Part shown: positions 1 to 8,800 of the stretch, one piece after another | How the letters are laid out: every line of letters starts with the position of its first letter | Position numbering within the stretch: the stretch's first letter is position 1 | Assembly (NCBI RefSeq): GCF_027595985.1 | Contig: NC_073313.1 | Location: 105,295,052 to 105,359,051 of the forward strand | Reading direction: 5' to 3' | DNA length: 64,000 nt | Origin: Sorex araneus | Taxonomy: Eukaryota; Chordata; Mammalia; Eulipotyphla; Soricidae | The notes under the pieces: generated by a model | The model's input: only the letters and a program-made list of their open reading frames with translations | The model's database searches: none | Told to the model about the DNA's origin: nothing | Program-made: the position numbers and the translations under genes

Positions 1-229
1 TGTGTTTATTTGTAGCTTCTTTCTTAGTGTTCTCTTGACTTTAAATATTGTTTTTCTATTCTCCTTGAGTCCTTTGCATAGTTTATTCAGAGCAATGTCC
101 TTTTTGTATGGACACAAGAAGACTTAGCAAATGCTATGCTTTTGTAACCTGGGAGTCATTTGACTCTACATGATAGTTTCCTCCTGGGCATCTGTTCTTT
201 CGACCTAAGCCTCAGCTGCCCTTACTTCC
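1..229. other. PSMD10 intron sequence, no feature seen
   Basis: AT-rich single-copy-looking sequence at the left edge. No exon of PSMD10 (expected on the minus strand), no SINE and no L1 3' end was recognised. Confidence 0.5.
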
Positions 230-1000
230 TAGCACCCCCAAAAGCAGGGTCTCGACAAGGGACAGGACGGACCCAGGGCAAGCGGTGAGTTGTGTGCTAC
301 CCTGTCATTGAGATGGGCCTGGCCAAAGAGCCTAATGCTTAACTATAAGTTAAGAGCTTGGTCATGGACAAATGCTGTCATAATCCAAATAGTGATAACT
401 AGATTTGGACCCTGCTAGGGTTAGGAACGATTAATCTGGCCTGAGTGCTGTAGTCTGAGTCTGTGGCAAGATGTTGCCAGGAGAGCAGCCTTGCAAGCCT
501 CAATGTATTTCTTGCTATATCCATACAAAAATAACTAGTATTAAGATGTTAATGAGTGTTTGGACTAAGGAGAGGAGAAAAACCGCTTAAGTATTTTGCC
601 TACTGGCAGTCAGGAAGGGCTTTGAAATGCCCCTAGGTTGTGTTCCCTTTGAACCTGAAGGCCCTCAGGAAGGGCTTTCTTAAGATGATTTTGCTACTTG
701 GCTGTGTGTAGCCTAGGGGCAAGGGGGAGAGAGAAAAAGGGAGGAGAGAGATAGGAGCTGCAGAGCTGCAGTAGATCCAGAAAAAGGACGGAGCTAGGAG
801 TGTGGGAGAAGAAAGATGGAAGATTGAATAAATGGTAACTAATCAGTAACCAGCTTGGTCCTCGTTCTTCCTTCGCCTGTCCTTGACCAATGGCCGTCCC
901 AATCCGGTCCATACACAGCAGTTCCAAAGCACCGAACATGGGTGGTGAGACAGCCACCCAGAGAGCCCGAGTGCACACGTCCTTCGGTGTGCTTAGTTTT
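230..1000 (+). repeat. LTR-like block, probable solo LTR or two fused remnants
   Basis: About 770 bp unlike the neighbouring SINE/L1 DNA. It contains a polyadenylation signal AATAAA (827-832) followed by a pyrimidine-rich, CpG-containing stretch that looks like R/U5, a purine-rich run before it (715-800), and a 14-bp direct repeat (TCAGGAAGGGCTTT at 610-623 and 665-678). No gag, pol or env coding is visible. Borders are uncertain and no TSD was found, so an endogenous retroviral LTR is the best guess only. Confidence 0.4.
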
Positions 1001-1002
1001 TT

Positions 1003-1284
1003 ACAATAGACCAAACATGATTGCCACTTAATACCTCTATTGGGAACCACAACACCCTAAAAGAGAGAGAGCAAAAGGGAATGCCCCGCCACAGAGGCGA
1101 GGTAGGGTGGAGGGGATGGGGTGGTGGAGGTGGGAGGGATGATGGGATCATTGGTGGTGGAAAATGGGCACTGGTGGAGGGATGGGTACTCAATTACTAT
1201 ATGACTGAAATGCAAGCACAAATGTTTGTAAGTATGTAACTGTACCTCATGGTAATTCACTAATAAAAATAAAGTTGGAAAAAA
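1003..1284 (+). mobile_element. 5'-truncated L1, 3' UTR end only
   Basis: Matches the 3' UTR of the longer L1 at 31790-33275: a CCACTTAATACC-type start, an A/G tract, a G-rich run at about 1099-1138, then GGGCACTGGTGGAGG and the AATAAA end. The A-rich tail abuts a SINE. Confidence 0.85.
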
Positions 1285-1292
1285 ATGTTTCC

Positions 1293-1462
1293 GGGGGGCT
1301 GGAGAGATAATTACAGTGGCTAAGGAAGGCACTTGGCTTGTGTGTGACCAACCTGGGTTAGATCCCTGGCATCCCATGGGTCCCTTGACCCTGTGAGTGA
1401 ACCCTGAGTCCAGAGTCAGGAGTAAGCCTAAACAACTGTGGGCGCAAAATCAAACCAACAAA
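1293..1462 (+). mobile_element. SOR-A SINE (diverged)
   Basis: GGGGCTGGAGAGATAATTACAG head, degraded B-box (GGGTTAGATCCC), body and an A-rich tail with CAAACCAACAAAAA. Inserted at the tail of the preceding L1. Confidence 0.85.
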
Positions 1463-1476
1463 AATGTTCCATCCTA

Positions 1477-1646
1477 GGGGCTGGAGTGATAGCACAGCGG
1501 GTAGGGTGTTTGCCTTGCACGCGGCCGACCCGGGTTCGATCCCCAGCATCCCATATGGTCCCCTGTGCACGGCAGGGGTAATTCCTGAGTGCAAAGCCAG
1601 GAGTGACCTCTGAGCATCGCTGGGTGTGACCCAAAAAGCAAAAAAA
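1477..1646 (+). mobile_element. SOR-A SINE (young, 16-bp TSD)
   Basis: Nearly consensus copy with intact pol III B-box GGGTTCGATCC. The TSD AAAATGTTCCATCCTA flanks it at 1461-1476 and 1647-1662; its A-run start is typical of L1 endonuclease cleavage. Confidence 0.93.
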
Positions 1647-1736
1647 AAAATGTTCCATCCTATTTTTCACAAGTCTGATCATAATAGCCAACTACATAAT
1701 AAACAATAAATACCTATATGCAACAAAAGATTTTGA

Positions 1737-1821
1737 GGGTCAGGGATACGACTCAGCAGTAGAGCACTTGCCTTGAATGTGTGAGGCCATGGGTTTCATC
1801 CCCCAACAACGCCAAGAAAAT
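1737..1821 (+). mobile_element. tRNA-Ala/ID-like SINE remnant
   Basis: CAGGGATACGACTCAGCAGT, then AGAGCACTTGCC, GTGAGGCCATGGGTTTCATC: the layout of a tRNA-Ala-derived, ID-like element, with A-box and B-box spacing. It differs from the SOR head. A-poor end, no TSD seen. Confidence 0.5.
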
Positions 1822-2185
1822 AACCTACTGAGACATTCATTAATTCCAGCAATATTATGACCAAATTCCAACATAATAAAAGGTTGTGGAGTCTCTTACT
1901 GGTCATCATAATACACCGTAATCAGCATGTTTTATTTGAACTACAGGATATTAGTAGCAAACTGACATTCTAAAATAAGCAAGCACTTGTTCTGTGCTTG
2001 GTCACGGGGGCCACAGTATAATTTCCAGGTCATAAAAGTTTTTTTTTTATGTTCAACTGCTATTATAAATAGGACTTCAATGAACAAGCAATTTTTGTGA
2101 GCTTAATATTAATACTCAGGCTTGAGACAATACTAGTCTGCATGTAAAGATAATGGGGGACTTATCGACTTTGCTGAGTACTTAC
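1822..2185. other. PSMD10 intron 2, no repeat recognised
   Basis: AT-rich intron flank left of exon 2, with a short T-run near 2040. No further feature seen. Confidence 0.5.
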
Positions 2186-2284
2186 ATCATCTTTATCATT
2201 TACTGGCACTCCAAGTTGCAGCAAAAATTCAACAATGTCTGTATGACCAGCTGAGCATGCCCAATGCAATACAGTTCTGCTATC
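2186..2284 (-). CDS. PSMD10: PSMD10 exon 2 (residues 39-71, ankyrin repeat 1)
   Basis: The reverse complement is 99 bp (33 codons) starting DSRTVLHWACSAGHTDIVEF and ending in VNDKDD, flanked by TGTAG on the acceptor side and GTAAGT on the donor side. It is the first full ankyrin repeat: the TxLHxAxxxGH helix signature is followed by the IVEFLLQLG second helix and a hairpin loop. Val43 and Asp54 replace the human Ala and Glu as I recall them; both are conservative. Phase 0 at both ends, so it splices cleanly to exon 1. The next exon should begin AGWSPLHIAAS and lies left of the window. Confidence 0.95.
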
Positions 2285-5200
2285 CTACAAGGCAAAAAGA
2301 GAAACTATAAGATCAACATCCTTGAAGAGAAATACAAGAACTAAGGCAAGAAAGCAGGGAAAAATATTGAGGTAACAAACCTATGGTTTGGAAAAAGATT
2401 GGAGCATACTGCATCCTCAGGTAGGTAATCTTAAACCACGCTATTTGCCAGTTTAAGGAAGAGACCTAAGTTTTATGTAACCTAGCAGAATCTGGGGTGG
2501 GGAGAAAGTATAGAGCTGAAAACAGTAGAGCAAGAAAACAATTTTAATACTTTGGCAGAAATGAAGCTTTAGTGTTTTACATTATTTATGAACTTCTCCA
2601 TCAGGCACTATGCTAGGAGCTTTATATGTGTCATTTTATTTAATCTCTATTAGTTATACAGAGGGCTGGAGCAATAGTGCAGCGGGTAGGGCGTTTGTCT
2701 TACACGCGGCCGACCCGAGTTCAATTCTTCCGCCCCTGTTGGAGAGCCCGACAAGCTACCAAGAGTATCTCGCCCGCACGGCAGAGCCTGGCAAGCTACC
2801 CGTGGTGTATTTGATATGCCAAAAACAGTAACAACAAGTCTCACATGGAGATGTTACTGGCGCCCACTTGAGCAAATCAATGAGCAACGGGATGACAGTG
2901 ACATAGTTATACAGTAGATATTATTCCCATTTTATAGATGAGGAAACTAAGGCTCCTCAGGGTAAGCAATGTGTTCAAGTTCACACAGCTACACATTGGT
3001 GAAGTTTGGATACAAACTCTCTGACTCAGACATTTCTAGATGCTCTAGAAAGAACAAATATTATCTTGTGGGGATGAAATGTTCAAAATAAGGCTCAAGT
3101 TAGAAGGTCATTTTAAATCTGCATGACAGAATAGAGGGCAACACTGCTTTTACAACAAAATTACTTAAAAAATTCCAGCCAGAGTCTGCCAAGTTTCTCA
3201 AAGGGAATCTCTCCATTCTGTTTGTGCATGGGGTGGGAAGTGAGGAGGGGCAGGGGCAGGGGGTGGCTTCCAAACAAGCTCTGGGATCTCACGGTCACTC
3301 CCAGTGACACTTGGCCAAAAGGTGCGTGGTTCAGTGGTAGGGTGGAGGACGCGTTGTTGCTCAGGCCCTACTTGCGCTAAGGATCACGAGGTGTACCCTG
3401 CAAGTGCTTGGGACCTCTAGAGCTATAGCAGGCTTGGGAGGCTATGTGGTGCCAGGGATTGGGCAACACATGCACCATAACTTATGTACAATTTCTATGC
3501 CCCTTTTTGGGGTATTTGGGTCGCACACGGTGGTGTTCTGGGGCTATTCTCGGGCTTGCTGCTTGTAGGATCATGCAGTGCCAGGGATCCAACCTGGGCC
3601 TCTTGCATGCAAAGCATGTGTGCTAGCTCTGAGTTATCTCTTTGGCCCCAAAGAATTTTTTTTTGCAGTGACTGGAGCACCTTAGCCCTCTGTAAAAGAA
3701 ATGATATTGTGAACTTTATTACAAAATGATTCACCTATCTCAACAGAGGAATGGTAGAGAAACTCCACAGGTCTACCATCCCCACATTTTTTCATCTAAT
3801 CTTTCCCTTGCTGAGGTTGTAAAAAACAAAATACTAAACGCTAGCCACCTCATCTCTACATATTTTTTCTTTTTTTTTTCTTTTTGGGTCACACCCAACA
3901 ATGCTCAGGTGTTGCTCCTGGCTCATACACTCAGGAATTACTCCTGGTAGTTCTCGGGAGACCATATGGGATGCTGGGAATCAAACCTGGGTTGGCCGCG
4001 TGCAAGGCAAACGCCCTACCCACTTTGCTATCGCTCCAGCCCCTCAGGCCTACATATTTTAGCATATAAAAAACCAAAAAACACTTTCTAACATAGCTAT
4101 AAAACTATTACACTTTTTAAAATGAACACCTTTATAACATCTAATACCCAGCCATCATTCAGATTTCCCCAATTATCTTCCACATGGCTTTTTCTGTTAG
4201 CTTATTCCATCAGGAACCATTAAAAATTCATACATATGTGATTGTTTGGTAAGTCATTTGATTTTGACTAGCTCCCCCATTCCCTTTCATGCCTTCGGCA
4301 TGATGGAGCATCATTAAATCTTTGTCTAATACTATTAAACATTATCAGAACATAATGAAGATTGGGCTGAAGTACAGCAGGTACTGAATTTGCATGCCAC
4401 CGACCCAGGTTTGATTCCCATGCACCCCATGTGGTTCCCTGAGTCCCACCAGGAATGATCCCCGAGTGCAGAGTCAGGAGTAAGCCCTGACCCATACCAG
4501 GTGTGGCCCAAACAACAACAACAAGATAAATGAGGTACAAGCAAAGGGCATCTTCATGTTGAGTAGCAAAGTTCCAGAATAAAACTTTCCTGACTGCTAA
4601 TTCTCTTCGCAATACAAGATGGAGTTTATAAATACCACGGACTCTTTCTAGGGCTTGGCGCGATGCATGTCAAAAGGGACATATTACCAATATCTAGCTT
4701 ACTGGGCACACGCTCAATCTTTCCAAAGGCCTGGGGGTAAAATCTGGGACCTTTAAACAGGAGAATGGAAAGAAACACTTGGCGAAGTCATTCACTTTTG
4801 TTCTTCATCTGCGTGGAATGGTTTTGCTGTGCCCAGGAAACTGAGAGTGAGTTTTCAAGGCCTAGCCAACCATCCATCTTTGCTAATCTTTTCTTTTCTT
4901 TTTTGTGTGGCCTTTTCAACTGCCAGTATCCTGTTCCTCTAAAGAGATGAACTCCGATCCTCCATGTTACGCCGTAAGAGCAACATGTGAAGTCTCCCGA
5001 GGAGTCGCGTTTTCTAACTGGACGTACGTTTCCGTGATGCCTGTATTAACGCCTGCTTCTTCTGCTCCGCTGTCTCGCCTCGTAGCCAAGGGCCTCTTAC
5101 CCATGACGCATTCGCCGAACACGAGCTTCAACGGGCCGCAATCACTCGTGAGATAACGCCCTTCCTTAAACAGCGCCATCTGTCTCAGGGGCTCCCAAGC

Positions 5201-5575
5201 CTACCGAGCACCGCGACCTGCGTTCTAAGAAATCAAACTTCGGGAGCTACGTACGGGGCTGTTTTTGGTTTTTTTGGACGGGGCGTGTGGGGCTCCCCGC
5301 GCCCCCCTGACTCCAAGTCCCAAGGCAAGTCCGGGAGAAAGATGGGGCACCGAGGGGGCGGGGGCAGCGGGCTCCCGCGGACACGCCTCGGCGCGGGCCG
5401 GCCCCCTCGCCCCGTCCGGCCCGGCGCCGCGAGCGGCAGGGAGGCCGGCGTGCGGCTTTACCTGGTCCGTTTTCGTCGCCAGGGACTTATCGGCCAGAAT
5501 CCGCTCCTTCAGCTCCTCCAGCTGGCCGCTGAAGGCCAGGTTGCACACCATCAGGTTGGACACACACCCCTCCAT
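2186..5575 (-). CDS. PSMD10: PSMD10 (gankyrin) gene, partial: coding exons 1 and 2 plus intron 1
   Basis: PSMD10 (gankyrin, p28) is an ankyrin-repeat chaperone that binds the ATPase PSMC4 (Rpt3) while the 19S regulatory particle of the proteasome is assembled. It also interacts with RB1 and the MDM2/p53 axis. Two minus-strand exons encode the first 71 residues; they join in phase 0 with a GT donor and an AG acceptor. The human protein is 226 residues, so about two thirds of the coding sequence lies beyond the left edge; no later exon was seen in 1-2185. Head-to-head neighbour of ATG4A, with start codons 305 bp apart. The gene is identified from my memory of the human protein. Confidence 0.95.
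2285..2589. other. PSMD10 intron 1 flank of exon 2, unique
   Basis: Intron sequence on the acceptor side of exon 2 (minus strand); no repeat recognised. Confidence 0.5.
2590..3050 (-). repeat. MIR SINE (ancient), split by a SOR-B insertion
   Basis: Left part GGCACTATGCTAGGAGCTTT with ATTTAATC; right part resumes CCCATTTTATAGATGAGGAA and AGTTCACACAGCTA: the reverse complement of the mammalian-wide MIR core and CORE-SINE tail. Its continuity across 2662-2903 shows the shrew SINE landed inside it. Confidence 0.85.
2662..2903 (+). mobile_element. SOR-B SINE with 11-bp TSD
   Basis: SOR tRNA-like head, then a long second body (CGGCAGAGCCTGGCAAGCTA, CCAAAAACAGTAACAACAAG, GAGATGTTACTGG) ending GATGACAGTGACA rather than poly(A). 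The TSD TAGTTATACAG is at 2651-2661 and 2904-2914. Inserted in a MIR. Confidence 0.93.
3051..3502. other. PSMD10 intron 1, mostly unassigned
   Basis: Contains a G-rich segment at 3225-3265. From about 3300 to 3470 it carries weak SINE-like words (TTCAGTGGTAGGGTGGAGGA, GGTGCCAGGGATTGGGCAAC) that may be decayed SINE DNA; nothing firmer. Confidence 0.3.
3503..3650 (-). mobile_element. SOR-A SINE (old)
   Basis: GGGTCGCACACGG start, CAGGGATCCAACCTGGGCCT (B-box complement) and the TTTGGCCCC end are the reverse complement of a diverged SOR-A copy. Confidence 0.75.
3866..4049 (-). mobile_element. SOR-A SINE with 11-bp TSD
   Basis: T-run, TTTTTGGGTCACACCCAACA, intact reverse B-box and the GCTATCGCTCCAGCCCC end. 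TSD CTACATATTTT at 3855-3865 and 4050-4060 (AAAATATGTAG on the element strand). Confidence 0.9.
4061..4361. other. PSMD10 intron 1, AT-rich, no element named
   Basis: Sequence such as AAATGAACACCTTTATAACA may be a decayed L1 or MIR fragment, but no assignment is firm. Confidence 0.3.
4362..4527 (+). mobile_element. SOR-A SINE (diverged)
   Basis: GGGCTGAAGTACAGCAGGTA head, CCAGGTTTGATTCCC B-box, AGTCAGGAGTAAGCCCTGA body and a CAACAACAACAA tail. Confidence 0.8.
4528..4939. other. PSMD10 intron 1, unique sequence left of the CpG island
   Basis: No repeat recognised. CpG content starts to rise near 4930. Confidence 0.5.
5462..5575 (-). CDS. PSMD10: PSMD10 coding exon 1 (residues 1-38)
   Basis: The reverse complement opens with ATG at 5575-5573 and gives 38 codons beginning MEGCVSNLMVCNLAFSGQ and ending SLATKTDQ. 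The GT donor (GTAAAG) falls immediately after the Gln codon, leaving phase 0. This is the N-terminal ankyrin cap of gankyrin. Compared with the human sequence as I remember it, about four residues differ (Phe for Tyr15, Gln for Lys18, Arg for Ser25, Lys for Arg35). The frame stays open upstream of the ATG, but the family start and the absence of coding similarity before it fix the start here. The 5' UTR extends rightward into the CpG island; no transcription start can be placed by eye. Confidence 0.96.
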
Positions 5576-5617
5576 TTTCCTTCCCGGGCCCTCCGCGCCG
5601 CGTAACGAACGCCGCCC

Positions 5618-5623
5618 CACGTG
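5618..5623. promoter_or_regulatory. CACGTG E-box
   Basis: A palindromic E-box in the PSMD10 5' region. It fits USF, MYC/MAX or the TFE3/TFEB group that drives autophagy genes, but the flanks (CCC before, GCT after) are not the full GTCACGTGAC CLEAR element, so the factor is undecided. Confidence 0.5.
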
Positions 5624-5804
5624 GCTCGGCCGGCGGCCAATCGGAAGAGCGCGCAGGGCTCCACCCCCCGCCCCCCGCTCCCCCCCGCCCCTTGCCTTTG
5701 GTCTTTTCCCAGCGCGCGGCGCCCCTGGGAGCCGCAGTCTGAGGCCACTTCCGGGCTGGGCGGAGCCTTCGCGGCGCCCACCATTGGAGCCCCAGAAGAA
5801 CGGA

Positions 5805-5817
5805 ACTACAAGTCCCG
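5805..5817 (+). promoter_or_regulatory. ZNF143-type motif ACTACAAGTCCCG
   Basis: Exact match to the ACTAYRNNNCCCR promoter consensus associated with ZNF143, about 65 bp before the ATG4A start codon. ZNF143 sites are common in bidirectional CpG-island promoters and near transcription starts. Confidence 0.6.
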
Positions 5818-5866
5818 GGGTCCCTTGTGGCCGCCATAGTCGAGTGGCCCGTGGAATTGGCCCAGG

Positions 5867-5890
5867 ATGACAGCTGGAGAATGGAGTCAG
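5867..5890 (+). CDS. Upstream ORF overlapping the ATG4A start (first part; ends in exon 2 at 38552)
   Basis: ATG at 5867-5869 lies 14 nt before the ATG4A initiator, in a different frame. On the spliced transcript it runs 8 codons in exon 1 and 15 more in exon 2 before TAG at 38550-38552, giving 23 codons that overlap the main start. Its context is moderate (A at -3, A at +4). If the transcript begins upstream of it, some ribosomes would start here and miss the main ATG. That it regulates translation is inference. Confidence 0.45.
5881..5890 (+). CDS. ATG4A: ATG4A coding exon 1 (Met-Glu-Ser and one base of codon 4)
   Basis: ATGGAGTCAG is followed by the donor GTACGG. With exon 2 it reads [11 protein letters not shown], the known ATG4A N-terminus. 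The start has a strong context: A at -3 and G at +4. An upstream ATG at 5867, in another frame, precedes it by 14 nt (see the uORF entry). This short coding stub sits inside the CpG island, so nearly all of exon 1 is 5' UTR. Confidence 0.93.
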
Positions 5891-8800
5891 GTACGGGAAA
5901 CGGCTTCGGGTGGACCCGGGAAGGGTGGTCGCTCTCGGTACACGGACTCGGTCACGCGGAAGGGGTCCGGGGCCACGGCAGGAGAGTTCTAGGAGCCTTA
6001 AAGGGACCGTCCCTCCCACCCCCCGGGGCGCGGGGGGTGGGTAACCTCGAGTACCAGGCGGAAGGGACCGTTGGGAGCCGAGTATTAACTCCCGAGCTTG
6101 GCTGGCGGCTCTGGCTACCCTCCCCCTCCCTGCTGCTGCCCAGGGAGCAGAAAGAAGTAGCGATTAATTATTCTGATGACTTGGTGGAGTGCCACCGGGG
6201 CGGGATTGGGTCCCAGCGGTGATAGCATATGACACCATCGTAAGGTGATGTACCAGGGTGATGCCAAAGGCAGAGTATGATGCCATAAGAGCCTCTTGAT
6301 ATCTAAGGGAGCTTGGTGACTCCGGAGCGCGGCGACTTGATGAGGGCCACCTTGATACTGTCTTGTGGTGTTGGCCGTGTACTGTCACTATAATAACGAC
6401 ATCGAGGCTTTGCTAAAACTATTAAGTTACTAGGGCTCTTCTATTTATGGAAATTTCAAAGAGTGCCATAGCAGAAGAGCGGCAAGGCTTGTTTTTTATA
6501 GGGCATATCCAGAAAGGCATTGTGCCAAACAGAGGTAGTGATAAGAATACACTCAAGAGAGGGACTGGATGTGTTCTATTTATCTTGTAATGGTGAAGAA
6601 CAGGACTTGGCAAACTTTCTGTAAAGAACCACATAGAAAATATTTTATATTTTGTCAGTTAAAGGTAAACTTGAAGGATATTTTGTAGGTATTTATATGA
6701 CAAGAGACAACAGGGACTTTAATAAATTATGAAATTAAACTGTAATAATTGAGTATTTTTTGTAATATAGAACTAATAATGAGAATAATGGAATTATTTT
6801 GGAAAGACTACCTTTTAATTGGGACTTAGAGTCAGTGTTCTCTATCTTGAGTGTTATCTGGAATATTCATTTATTAATGTTATTGTGATATTACCTATTT
6901 AATCGTTCGCATAGGTATTGTCAGATGTTTATATAAATCCACAAATGCTCTTGTTAAATTTTATTTTTATTTAAATACAAAATTTTAGTTTTGCTCTGGC
7001 TTTAGATTTATAGAAAACTTCTGAAGATAGATGGAACTTTTATTTTTTTATTTTTATTTTTTTTTGCTTTTTGGGTCACACCTGGCGATGCACAGGGGTT
7101 ACTCCTGGCTCTGCACTCAGGAATTACCCCTGGCCGTGCTCAGGGGACCATATGGGATGCTGGGATTTGAACCCGGGTCGGCTGCATGCAAGGCAAACGC
7201 CCTACTCGCTGTGCTATCTCTCCAGCCCCCAGATGGAACTTTTATAATCCAAATATTCATAGCAAAATTCACATATATCACTCAACCAGTTTCCCTACAG
7301 TTCTTTTTCTAATATTTTAGCAGCTACATGAAGTTATATTTCATAACATAAAATTAACCCATTTTAAGCCTATACTTAAAAGATTTTGTTAACCTTACTG
7401 AGTAATACAGCTATCATAACTATTAGCTTTAGAACATTTTAATTCCCCAAATAAGGTGTCTTATGCCCATTTAGAGTTTTTTTTTGTTCATGTTTGTTTG
7501 TTTTCAGGTCACACCTGGGGATACTCAGAGCTTACTCCTGGCTCTGAGCTCAGGGATCACTCCAGGTGGGGCTTGGGCACCATATTTGGTACCAGAGATC
7601 TCACCTGGGTTCAGCTGCATGTAGTGCAAGCACCGTACCTGCTGTACTATCTCTCCCGCCCCCAGGGTTAATCTTCATTCCCACTCCTACCCAGAAACCA
7701 TTAATCTATTTCTGTTTCTCTAAAAATTCCTGTGTGTAGCACTGTCATCCAGTTCATCGATTTGCTCGAGCAGGCACCAATAACATCCCCATTGAGACTT
7801 GTTGTTACTGTTTTTGGCATATCAAATACGCTTTGGGTAGCTTAGCAGGCTCTGCCGTACAGGCGGGATACTCTTGATAGCTTGCCGGGCTCTCCGAGAG
7901 GGATGGAGGAATTAAACCAGGGTCGGCTGCGTGCAAGGCAAATGCCCTACCTGCTGTGATATCGCTCCAGTCTGGGTGTGACCCTAAAACTAAAAAAAGA
8001 AAAATCTATTATTATTATTTAAAAAAGAAAAATTCCTATCCTGATCATTTAATCTAAGGAAATCGTATAACATGTGGTAATTTATGCCTGAATTTTTCAG
8101 TTAGCATTTTTTTCAATTAACTCATCATGCCACAGAGCAGTATATTTCATCACTTTTTTATTGCTGACTGGTATTTCATTTTTAGAATTTTTCCTTTGTT
8201 TTTATTCTGGGCCCACCCTTCGGTGCTACAGACCACTGGGGTGACGTCTGGCAGTGCTCAGCTGGCAATGCAGTGTATGGATCAAACCCAGGAGCCTGTA
8301 TATGCCAGGCATTCACTCCAGCACTCTAAGCTATCTCCCCAGCCCTGAAGAATATTTGTTTTTATGCATGTAACAAATTTTGTACATATACTCATCAGCT
8401 TATGGACATGTAGATTTTTCCAAATTATAGCTGTTATTACTAATGCTACTAAAATCATTGATGTGCAAATCTTCATGTGGAAATATTTTTTAATTTCTAT
8501 GTGGTAGATTCATGATGGTTGAATTAATTGGATCATAAGACAAAATTCAGTTTAACCTTTTTAAAAAACTCATAACTGTTTTCCAAAATGCAGCATTAGT
8601 TTGCATTTCTGAAAGTAACAGTAAAGAGGATTTCTATTTCTCTATGCTCTCAGCAATATTCATATTGCCCATCTTCTCTAGTGAACTGGGTATGAATAGT
8701 ATCTCATACTGGTTATATTTCTGTAATAATGATCATGAGCATATTTTCATGTTTATTAAATATTTTCTATCTTCTTTGGTCAAGTTTTTGCACTGAGTCT

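Larger units (their letters stand above)
5576..5880. promoter_or_regulatory. Bidirectional PSMD10/ATG4A core promoter
   Basis: The 305 bp between the two start codons must hold both 5' UTRs and both start sites. Visible motifs: a CACGTG E-box at 5618-5623; CCAAT at 5637-5641 and an inverted CCAAT (ATTGG) at 5783-5787; an ETS/GABP-type ACTTCCGG at 5747-5754; a ZNF143-type ACTAYRNNNCCCR match at 5805-5817; and CCGCCAT at 5831, which resembles a YY1 site. No TATA box was seen. This is typical of divergent housekeeping promoters. Factor binding is inferred from motif match only. Confidence 0.8.
4940..6130. promoter_or_regulatory. CpG island spanning PSMD10 exon 1 and ATG4A exon 1
   Basis: CpG dinucleotides are dense from about 4940, densest at 5270-6060, and fall off after about 6130; the flanking DNA is AT-rich and CpG-poor. 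The island covers both start codons and extends about 600 bp into PSMD10 intron 1. No retroelement is recognisable inside it. It is the expected unmethylated promoter of two housekeeping genes; methylation state cannot be read from sequence. Confidence 0.9.

Noticed and set aside
1477-1650. Functional tRNA gene
   Set aside because: SOR heads keep A- and B-box words but lack a tRNA acceptor stem pairing and terminator, and are followed by the SINE body and A-tail.
1-2185. PSMD10 exons 3 onward
   Set aside because: Searched on the minus strand for AGWSPLHIAAS, NGCTPLHYAAS and later ankyrin repeats; none found, so they lie left of the window.
5160-5200. Second CTCF-like site (CAGCGCCATCTGTCTC) at the CpG island edge
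   Set aside because: Only about 10 of 14 core positions fit, missing the final TGG; too weak to call.
5265-5870. 201-codon plus-strand frame in the CpG island
   Set aside because: Antisense shadow of PSMD10 exon 1 with Pro/Arg/Ala composition typical of CpG islands; no protein similarity recognised.
5225-6019. 264-codon minus-strand frame through the CpG island
   Set aside because: Only its middle (5462-5575) is coding, as PSMD10 exon 1. The rest is open because stop codons are rare in GC-rich DNA.
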